A stretch of 64,000 nucleotides of DNA from Ignavibacteriota bacterium (GTDB lineage Bacteria > Bacteroidota > Ignavibacteria > Ignavibacteriales > Ignavibacteriaceae), in NCBI GenBank assembly GCA_013285405.1, contig CP053446.1:3023001-3087000 (forward strand), given 5' to 3'. The position numbers were made by a program, and so were the translations under genes. Each line of letters starts with the position of its first letter. Within the stretch, counting starts at the first letter, position 1. The notes under the pieces are model-generated. The model made no database searches. It worked only from the letters and a program-made list of their open reading frames with translations, and was not told where the DNA came from. Shown here piece by piece: positions 27,366 to 33,531 of the stretch.

Positions 27366-27932
27366 GTGAATAATTCAAAAGTTAAAATGTTAATTGGTGA
27401 CTTATTAGAAAACATTGGCGAAAATCCGAAACGCGAAGGATTGCTTGACACTCCGCGGCGTGTGGCTGATGCTTATGAATTCCTTACTTCAGGTTACAAT
27501 AAAAATATTGAAGAAGTAATGAACGATGCTCTTTTCAATGAAAAGTATGATGCAATGGTGTTAGTGAAAAATATTGATTTCTATAGTTTGTGTGAACATC
27601 ATATGCTTCCTTTTTATGGGAAAGTTCATGTTGCTTATATCCCGGATGGAAAAATAATCGGACTGAGTAAGATCCCACGCATTGTTGAAGTTTTTGCCAG
27701 AAGACTTCAGGTGCAGGAAAGAATGACACAGCAGATTGCTGACACTATTGAAAAATATTTGCAGCCAAGAGGTGTCGCTGTTGTTTCTGAAGCATTTCAT
27801 ATGTGTATGATGATGCGAGGAGTTGAAAAACAAAATTCATCAGCAACTGCAAGTGCTGTATATGGTGATTTTAAAGAAGATCCACGAACAAGATCCGAAT
27901 TCTTAAATTTAATCGGTCACAAAAATTTATAA
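27366..27932 (+). CDS. folE: GTP cyclohydrolase I
   Basis: 188 aa. Start is GTG at 27366, supported by GGAG at 27354-27357 eight bases upstream; the next ATG would trim seven residues. Motifs: [20 protein letters not shown], the zinc site [15 protein letters not shown] with C and [21 protein letters not shown], and the second zinc Cys in HMCMMMRG. It makes dihydroneopterin triphosphate from GTP, feeding both folate and biopterin routes. Location between PTPS and an SDR favours biopterin as a main use. Confidence 0.96.
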   Translation: MNNSKVKMLIGDLLENIGENPKREGLLDTPRRVADAYEFLTSGYNKNIEEVMNDALFNEKYDAMVLVKNIDFYSLCEHHMLPFYGKVHVAYIPDGKIIGLSKIPRIVEVFARRLQVQERMTQQIADTIEKYLQPRGVAVVSEAFHMCMMMRGVEKQNSSATASAVYGDFKEDPRTRSEFLNLIGHKNL

Positions 27933-27934
27933 TC

Positions 27935-28648
27935 ATGCTTAAGAAAGATGGGATCTGGATAACAGGTGCAAGTTCAGGAATCGGAAAGGCTGTTGCGCTG
28001 GAATTTGCAAAAATCGGGTGTAATGTTTTTATTTCTGCAAGAAGAGTACACGAATTAGAGCGATTGAAAGATGAAGCAGGGAAATCCGGTGAAAATATTT
28101 TTTCATTTCCGTGTAATGTTGCTTCATCTGCTAATGTAGAACAGACATTTAAAAAAATTGCAAATGAATCTGAAATAAATTGTCTGATAAATAACGCCGG
28201 AGTAACTTCATTTAAACATGCTGCTGATAATTCAGTAAATGAAATAAACGATATTATCAATACAAATCTGCTCGGTTCTATTTACTCAATTAAATCTGTA
28301 CTTCCGACCTTCATTAAAAATGATTCAGGAACTATTATTAATATACTTTCTGTCGTAGTGAAAAAGAACTTCACGAGAAGTTCTGTGTATGCGGCTTCAA
28401 AAATGGGTTTACTTGGTTACAGCAATTCTCTGAGAGAAGAAGTTCGCAAACACAATATCAGGATAATTAATGTGATTCCCGGCGCAACCGAAACTTCCAT
28501 GTGGTCACAGGAAATCAGAAAAGAAAAAAGTAATCTTATGATGAATCCGGAAAGTATAGCGAGGATAATCGTTTCAGCATATCTTCAGAAAGATAATCTG
28601 GTAACTGAAGAAATTGTGTTAAGACCAATTACAGGAGATTTAGCATAA
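27935..28648 (+). CDS. Short-chain dehydrogenase/reductase, candidate sepiapterin reductase
   Basis: 237 aa. The Rossmann motif TGASSGIG is near residue 11, NNAG near 87, and the catalytic Ser and YAASK follow (INILSVVVKK, then SSVYAASKMG). ISARR after the second strand suggests NADPH preference. It starts 2 bp after folE, so it belongs to the pterin operon. The final step from 6-pyruvoyl-tetrahydropterin to BH4 is done by an SDR (sepiapterin reductase), making this the natural candidate. SDR sequence alone does not fix the substrate, so other carbonyl substrates remain possible. Confidence 0.75.
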   Translation: MLKKDGIWITGASSGIGKAVALEFAKIGCNVFISARRVHELERLKDEAGKSGENIFSFPCNVASSANVEQTFKKIANESEINCLINNAGVTSFKHAADNSVNEINDIINTNLLGSIYSIKSVLPTFIKNDSGTIINILSVVVKKNFTRSSVYAASKMGLLGYSNSLREEVRKHNIRIINVIPGATETSMWSQEIRKEKSNLMMNPESIARIIVSAYLQKDNLVTEEIVLRPITGDLA

Positions 28649-28671
28649 AAAAAGCCGGTAATTAAACCGGC
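28647..28671 (-). terminator. Rho-independent terminator for the reverse-strand Spy-like gene
   Basis: On the reverse strand, GCCGGT and ACCGGC form a 6 bp GC-rich stem with a 6-base loop, followed by seven T (28653 to 28647). It lies 28 bp after the stop of the gene at 28699. The T run touches the stop codon of the forward-strand SDR gene. Confidence 0.8.
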
Positions 28672-28698
28672 ACTGATCGGGGAGAGACGACACACTCG

Positions 28699-29154
28699 TT
28701 ATTTGTCATCAAAATTTTTCATCATTCTATTAACTCTTTTTTCTCTATGCTCACCAAATTCTCCGGATATTTTATTCCATTCCTTCTTTTGGTTTTCATC
28801 AAGTTGTTCATAGACATCCATCTGATGATTGGCAAATGAAATTGCAATTTTATTTCGTGCTGTAATAACATCATTTATTTTGTTTAAAAAATCTTCACGT
28901 GAATAATTGCCTTTGTTTTTAAGTTCTGCCAGAGCAAGTTCTTTCTTATCAAGATTTGCTTTTAAATCGATCATCTCTTTTTTATGCGCAAGTTTTAGTT
29001 CATCGATTTTAGTTTGCTGATCATCAGTTAAGTTAAGCTGTTTATGAATCTGATCACGGAACTGCTGTTTTTTTTGCAGCATTTCCTGAGCAAAAATATT
29101 CTGCGAAGAAATTATTATACATACAACGATAACTGCAATAATTCTAAATTTCAT
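28699..29154 (-). CDS. Spy/CpxP-like small periplasmic protein
   Basis: 151 aa. Signal peptide of about 22 residues (ending IFAQ). The mature part is all-helical and charged, with an LTDDQQTKIDEL segment near residue 42 and YEQLDENQKKEWNKI near 115. These correspond to the two LTxxQ-like motifs of Spy/CpxP chaperones and related metal-sensor proteins. A good SD (GGAGA, 29161-29165) precedes the ATG. It is divergent from the ECF sigma factor operon across 135 bp. Its role as envelope-stress chaperone or sensor is inferred from motif and context. Confidence 0.7.
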   Translation of the reverse strand: MKFRIIAVIVVCIIISSQNIFAQEMLQKKQQFRDQIHKQLNLTDDQQTKIDELKLAHKKEMIDLKANLDKKELALAELKNKGNYSREDFLNKINDVITARNKIAISFANHQMDVYEQLDENQKKEWNKISGEFGEHREKRVNRMMKNFDDK

Positions 29155-29289
29155 TTTTAATCTCCATATTTATTAATGATTGAAATTGTTACCATTTTGA
29201 CAAAGAAATTCGTCTAAAAGTTTAAATAGGATATTTTAAACTCAATTGAATATTTTATTGTCTAAAGATTTAGAAATTGTTTTTAAGGG

Positions 29290-29841
29290 ATGAATTCACA
29301 AAAAGATGACCAGGAGCTCATTCGGGATTTCTTATCTGGAGATGAGAAGTCATTTAATCTGCTTGCAAAGAGATACCAGGAAAGAATTTACTGGCATGCT
29401 CGCAGAATGCTCGGTGATCATGACGATGCTAATGAAATCGTTCAGCAGGTTTTGATGGTGATGTACAAAAAGCTGAATATGTTTAATTTCAATTCGGCGG
29501 TGTACACTTGGATTTACAGAATAACCGCAACACGCAGTTTAAATTTGCTGAAGAAAAGAAATCTGAAAAAAATACTTCTGTTTAGTACTGATGATTCATT
29601 TGAAAATCATGGTTATACGGATATAATTGAAAACATTGAGACAAGAGAAACATTTTCGAAAATGGAAAAACACTTATTGAAATTACCTGTCAGACAAAGA
29701 GAAGTATTTGTATTAAGAAATTTTGACGACTTAACTTATGAGGAAATTTCAGGAATAACAGGAAGATCAGTTGGTGCATTAAAAGCAAATTATTTTCACG
29801 CTTTCCGCAAAATGAAGGAACTGATGGAAAAAAATGGATAG
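29290..29841 (+). CDS. ECF-type RNA polymerase sigma factor (sigma-E family)
   Basis: 183 aa. Region 2 is LIRDFLSGDEKSFNLLAKRY and DANEIVQQVLMVMYKKL with TWIYRITATRSLN. Region 4 is LPVRQREVFVLRNFDDLTYE and EISGITGRSVGALKANYFHA. There is no N-terminal region 1.1, as expected for ECF factors. It overlaps the next gene by 8 bp, which looks like a cognate membrane anti-sigma factor. It probably controls the envelope-stress genes on both sides. Confidence 0.92.
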   Translation: MNSQKDDQELIRDFLSGDEKSFNLLAKRYQERIYWHARRMLGDHDDANEIVQQVLMVMYKKLNMFNFNSAVYTWIYRITATRSLNLLKKRNLKKILLFSTDDSFENHGYTDIIENIETRETFSKMEKHLLKLPVRQREVFVLRNFDDLTYEEISGITGRSVGALKANYFHAFRKMKELMEKNG

Positions 29842-30427
29842 AGATAAACTAATATTACAATTTATTGAGAATGAACTCACTCCTGAACAGCTTCGCCTTT
29901 TTCAGGAAGAATTATCAAAATCTTCTGAATTACAGAGTGAAGTCAAAAAATATTTACATCTGAAGAAGACGACAGATAATTTGAAAAATGTCAGATTGAA
30001 TCAAAAGTATTTAGATTCAATAATCCCGGATTTCAGAAATAGTTTTGAAAACCAAAATAGAGTACTGACAAAAAGAAATTTAGGATATGTCTTTGGTGTG
30101 CTTGTTGTCGCAATTCTCACAATGCTGATTTTTAATATTTATTTAAACTCAGATTATCAATCAAACGATCTTGAAAAGTTTGCTCAATCATTGAACGAGG
30201 AACAAAAAATTGAAGTTCTTGAAAATCTGAGTGATGATCATACTGAATCGGACATAGTTTCTGAATACATTTCAGACGATAATGTCTCGTATTTACTTGC
30301 TTCTGAAATTAAAATAGACGATAAAATGGCAGAAGATTACGATTTCAACTATAGCGAATTAATTTCAGGATTAAATATGAATGAAGTAAATAAAATTTAT
30401 AACGAATTATTAAATCAGGATTTTTAA
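29834..30427 (+). CDS. Putative membrane-bound anti-sigma factor
   Basis: 197 aa. N-terminal cytoplasmic part (about 1-83) is a small helical domain starting MDRDKLILQFIENELTPEQL, like anti-sigma zinc-finger-type proteins but without the zinc Cys/His signature. One membrane segment (VFGVLVVAILTMLIFNIYL, about residues 87-107) follows, and an acidic periplasmic domain of about 90 residues. The 8 bp overlap with the ECF sigma gene supports the anti-sigma role. No sequence motif proves it. Confidence 0.7.
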   Translation: MDRDKLILQFIENELTPEQLRLFQEELSKSSELQSEVKKYLHLKKTTDNLKNVRLNQKYLDSIIPDFRNSFENQNRVLTKRNLGYVFGVLVVAILTMLIFNIYLNSDYQSNDLEKFAQSLNEEQKIEVLENLSDDHTESDIVSEYISDDNVSYLLASEIKIDDKMAEDYDFNYSELISGLNMNEVNKIYNELLNQDF

Positions 30428-30428
30428 A

Positions 30429-30920
30429 ATGAGGTTCAAAATGAAAAACATCGGTTCAGTCATTTTATTTGTATTATTTTTTTCAATGATTATACTTCCG
30501 CAAAAAGGGAAATGGAAGGATGATGAGGCAAAAGAAAAACTTGAACAGCTTGAAAAAATTAAACTGATTGAATCTCTTCAAATGGATGAAGAGACCACGT
30601 TAAGATTTTTTTCAAGAAAATCAGAACATAAAAAGCAGCAGGAGGAATTACATAAACAATTACACGAAAGCATTGACTATCTCGAAACAATATTTAAAAG
30701 CGGTCGTGCTGTAACTAATGATGAATTAAAAACTAATATTGCTGAGATAAATAATCTCCAATTGCAAATTGAAAAAAATCGAATAGATTTTATAAATTCT
30801 TTGAACGATATATTAAGCTATGAACAAATTGCTAAACTCATCATTTTTGAGAAGCAATTTAGAAATGAAGTAAGACGATTGATAATGAAAGAAAGGCGAG
30901 CCCCAATTGATCAGGAATAA
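30429..30920 (+). CDS. Small helical periplasmic protein downstream of the anti-sigma gene
   Basis: 163 aa. Signal sequence MRFKMKNIGSVILFVLFFSM and beyond, ending near ILPQ. An internal Met (residue 5) is an alternative start. The mature protein is highly charged and helical, with LEQLEKIKLIESLQMDEETT and LSYEQIAKLIIFEKQFRNEV, the latter resembling the LTxxQ tail of Spy-like proteins. It begins 1 bp after the anti-sigma gene. The presence of a similar protein on the other side suggests a chaperone pair or a stress sensor. Confidence 0.65.
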   Translation: MRFKMKNIGSVILFVLFFSMIILPQKGKWKDDEAKEKLEQLEKIKLIESLQMDEETTLRFFSRKSEHKKQQEELHKQLHESIDYLETIFKSGRAVTNDELKTNIAEINNLQLQIEKNRIDFINSLNDILSYEQIAKLIIFEKQFRNEVRRLIMKERRAPIDQE

Positions 30921-31013
30921 AATAATGGATAAGATTGAAAAGGTGATGAAATTTTTTCAATAGATTCTGGTTGATTTTCAAAACTTACACGTATATTTTT
31001 ACCACTCAATTTT

Positions 31014-31098
31014 GCGGAAGTGGTGGAATTTGGTAGACACACTATCTTGAGGGGGTAGCGCCTTAATTGGCGTGCGGGTTCAAGTCCCGCCTTCCGCA
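31014..31098 (+). tRNA. tRNA-Leu (GAG)
   Basis: 85 nt, class II with a long variable arm. Acceptor GCGGAAG (31014-31020) pairs with CTTCCGC (31091-31097), discriminator A. Anticodon stem CTATC/GGTAG encloses loop TTGAGGG, anticodon GAG at 31049-31051. T-arm GCGGG-TTCAAGT-CCCGC. CCA not encoded. Confidence 0.95.
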
Positions 31099-31135
31099 CT
31101 CAAATCAATTTCAATAACTAAATAGGAAATTACAG

Positions 31136-31900
31136 ATGAAATTAAGAGTGATTCTCCAGATCAGCTCAATAATGTTTTTGGTTTTTGTTTCATCACTTTA
31201 TTCGCAGGAAATGAGCGCTGATGCAAAGAAACTTCTTCTTGCTGGTGACAGCCTGACAAAAGCCGAAAACTATGCTGATGCTATTAAATCTTACGATCAG
31301 GCTTTAGCTATTTCAAAGGACTATAGAATTTATTTTCAAAAAAGTCTTGCTCAGAAAAAAGCTCAGGACCTTGATGGCGCATTAATCTCATTAGAAGAGT
31401 GTCTGAAGTTGAAAAATGATTTCGATGCAGCTTATAATGCGTTGGGTATAGTTCAATTTTCCAGAGGAAATTTCCAGGAAGCAAAAAATAATTTTGAAAA
31501 ATTCCTGACGCTGTCAACTAAGGAAGAAACAAATAAAAGCGTTAAGAAAAATTTATCTATAACTTATTTCAAACTTAGTGGTGAGGAAATTACAAAAGGT
31601 GATACTCTGAAAGCTATCGATGATCTTAATAAGTCAATTGAATATGATAATTATGACGCAAGTTATTTTACACTTGCTAAATTATATGCCGCGCGAGGTG
31701 AATGGGATAAATCTATTGCTGCCGCTGAAAATGCTTTGAAGTATAAATCAAAAATAACTGAAGGCGGACCATATTTTTATATGGGGAAATCATACAAAGG
31801 AAAAGGAGATACTCAAAAGGCAAAGGAAATGTTTGAAAAAGCCAAAACTGATCCGGCATTTCAGAAAAATGCTGAGCATGAACTAGGATTGTTGAAATAA
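31136..31900 (+). CDS. Secreted tetratricopeptide-repeat protein
   Basis: 254 aa. Signal peptide about 24 residues (ending SLYSQ). At least five TPR units are seen: AENYADAIKSYDQALAIS, DLDGALISLEECLKLKN, NFQEAKNNFEKFLTLS, EWDKSIAAAENALKYK and GDTQKAKEMFEKAKTD. It probably acts as a periplasmic or outer-membrane scaffold; partners cannot be named. It lies 37 bp after tRNA-Leu and ends in a strong terminator. Expression may be linked to the tRNA. Confidence 0.85.
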   Translation: MKLRVILQISSIMFLVFVSSLYSQEMSADAKKLLLAGDSLTKAENYADAIKSYDQALAISKDYRIYFQKSLAQKKAQDLDGALISLEECLKLKNDFDAAYNALGIVQFSRGNFQEAKNNFEKFLTLSTKEETNKSVKKNLSITYFKLSGEEITKGDTLKAIDDLNKSIEYDNYDASYFTLAKLYAARGEWDKSIAAAENALKYKSKITEGGPYFYMGKSYKGKGDTQKAKEMFEKAKTDPAFQKNAEHELGLLK

Positions 31901-31916
31901 AATTTGTTTTTCTATA

Positions 31917-31941
31917 CCCTCTTTCAAAGAGGGTTTTTTTT
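31917..31941 (+). terminator. Rho-independent terminator after the TPR gene
   Basis: CCCTCTTT/AAAGAGGG stem with a very tight loop (effectively TCA), followed by eight T. It lies 16 bp past the stop codon of the TPR protein. Confidence 0.92.
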
Positions 31942-31970
31942 ATTGTAAATCCTTCTCATAAGAGTTTGAA

Positions 31971-32594
31971 TTGACAGATTTTAAAAAATTAAAAACTGAA
32001 AATATCTTACCGACATTAGCTGCCTCAGCCGCGCTTCGAAAAGTCAACGATTTGTTAGCGTTGATCAATCTGGCTGAATCTCGTAATATCAATTTTATGA
32101 AAATATATGAAACACTTCTACAAAATTATCTTTTCACTGGTTATCCTTCTGCTCTTGTTTCGCTGAAAATTCTAAAATCGGTTTATCCTGACAAGCAAAT
32201 CAGAAAAATGAGTGATATGAATCTTTATCACTTTAAAAGAATTGGAGTTGCAAATTGCAAAAAAGTTTATGGTCAGAAGTACAACAAGCTAATTAGTAAT
32301 ATTAAAAGTTTTTCGCCGGATATTTCCGAATGGCTTGTGCTCGAAGGTTACGGAAAAGTCATGGGAAGAAAAGGTCTCTCTTTTAAAGAACGCGAATTAT
32401 GTATTGTAGCTGTTCTTGCTGTTTTAAGATTTGAAGATCAACTATATTCGCACATTAACGGTGCGTTCCGAGCGAAAGTAACAATTATTAAAATTAATGA
32501 TGTTATAAAAAACTTAGACTTATTAGGGAAAAAAAATCTGTCAGCTTTTGGTTTGCGTGTGTTGAAAAGATTTAAAGCTGAAAAGGGAATGTGA
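31971..32594 (+). CDS. Carboxymuconolactone decarboxylase/AhpD-like protein
   Basis: 207 aa from a TTG start at 31971; no ATG occurs in frame until residue 44, which would remove conserved sequence. The pattern LQNYLFTGYPSALVSLKIL, VYGQKYNKLI, LVLEGYGKVMGRKGLSFKER and ELCIVAVLAVL with QLYSHINGA follows the CMD fold used by carboxymuconolactone decarboxylase and AhpD. The AhpD C-x2-C redox motif is not present, only a lone Cys (ANCKK near residue 93 and ELCIV near 141). Enzyme activity is therefore open. It converges with the next gene over a shared terminator. Confidence 0.55.
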   Translation: MTDFKKLKTENILPTLAASAALRKVNDLLALINLAESRNINFMKIYETLLQNYLFTGYPSALVSLKILKSVYPDKQIRKMSDMNLYHFKRIGVANCKKVYGQKYNKLISNIKSFSPDISEWLVLEGYGKVMGRKGLSFKERELCIVAVLAVLRFEDQLYSHINGAFRAKVTIIKINDVIKNLDLLGKKNLSAFGLRVLKRFKAEKGM

Positions 32595-32613
32595 ACTAAT
32601 CGCATTCCCTTTT
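32581..32613. terminator. Bidirectional terminator between convergent genes
   Basis: Perfect 11 bp stem AAAAGGGAATG/CATTCCCTTTT with an 11-base loop. The stop codon of the forward gene (TGA, 32592-32594) lies in the loop. It gives a T tract on each strand, so it can serve both the CMD-like gene and the reverse-strand barrel gene. Confidence 0.8.
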
Positions 32614-32620
32614 CAAAATT

Positions 32621-33265
32621 TTATAAGAAATTAAAAATCACAAATGCATCGAGGGTAATTGCACTTAAAGTCTCCTCACCATCTTCTTTACCCATCAGAT
32701 TAAACATTTTATAACTCAGATATAAATCAAGATTGATCATTGGAATTATTGTGATTTCGGAACCGAAACCTACACCGGCACCAAATCTGTTGAATCCGTC
32801 CGTTGTAAATTCTTGTTCAAAGAATGAGGCTTTCGCATCACCGAATTTGCTAAACGAAAGATCAAGTGCGAGATATGGATCGAATCCGAGTGGGGCAGGA
32901 ATAAAATTAAATTGAACACCAGCACCAGCTTCAAGAATTGATTGACTGAATTCTACCTCTCCTTCATCCGCAGATATCTTTGTTAATACCGGTGGTTCAT
33001 TACCGGTTCCGGATAAAGTATGATAAAGAATAAAAGCTCTTGGCGTAAACGGTATCAATGGTAAATCCACTTTACCTACAATACCAAAGTTCCATTCAGT
33101 GGAGTAGCCAAGCCCACCTTCTGATACTTCTTTTGTTGAGTTTTCAGGTGCAAGGATCTGCGTTAAGCCGCCCCCAGCACCAATTTTTACTAATTGAGCA
33201 TTAGTAAAGTTTGGATATGCAGTCAGAATCAGTATAACAACAATTATAAAGTAGTTCTCTTTCAT
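32621..33265 (-). CDS. Outer-membrane beta-barrel protein (porin-like)
   Basis: 214 aa. Signal peptide about 23 residues (ending FTNAQ). The mature part shows alternating beta strands with aromatic girdles, a glycine-rich start (LVKIGAGGGLTQIL), GAGVQFNFIPAPLGFDPYLA and FGAGVGFGSEI, and a C-terminal Phe-rich strand (DAFVIFNFL) like OmpA-type/porin-family 8-strand barrels. Function unknown, with no peptidoglycan-binding domain. Preceded by GGAG on the reverse strand just upstream of the ATG. Confidence 0.75.
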   Translation of the reverse strand: MKENYFIIVVILILTAYPNFTNAQLVKIGAGGGLTQILAPENSTKEVSEGGLGYSTEWNFGIVGKVDLPLIPFTPRAFILYHTLSGTGNEPPVLTKISADEGEVEFSQSILEAGAGVQFNFIPAPLGFDPYLALDLSFSKFGDAKASFFEQEFTTDGFNRFGAGVGFGSEITIIPMINLDLYLSYKMFNLMGKEDGEETLSAITLDAFVIFNFL

Positions 33266-33418
33266 ATTGTCTCCTTATTTTATTTGAGATTCATATTTGA
33301 TGATTCGAAATTAAAAATAATATTGCTTAAAATCCATGACTATCTTATTATATTCAGTGAGAAACCGAAAAATTCTAAACAATATCTTTAAGTGAATTCC
33401 TGTATTTCATTATTTCTC

Positions 33419-33446
33419 TTGACTTTAAGTTTCATAAAACTAATAT
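33419..33446 (+). promoter_or_regulatory. Possible sigma70-type promoter for the TPR/TonB operon
   Basis: TTGACT (33419-33424), 16 bp spacer, TAATAT (33441-33446). It lies about 86 bp before the ATG of the large TPR gene. The -35 is five of six to consensus; the -10 is four of six. Supported by position only. Confidence 0.35.
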
Positions 33447-33531
33447 TTAGCTTTAAAATATGTGAAATTTTAGAATTATTAGTGATTTCAAGGTGAAACC
33501 TTAAAAATTGAGTTTCGTCTGAATTTATAAT

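Noticed and set aside
30911..31099. Reverse-strand frame across tRNA-Leu
   Set aside because: It is an antisense reading of the tRNA and its flank; the cloverleaf on the forward strand is complete.
33194..33391. 65-aa forward frame over the start of the barrel gene
   Set aside because: It overlaps the start region of the reverse-strand barrel gene and has no motif; its upstream part is antisense to a signal peptide.
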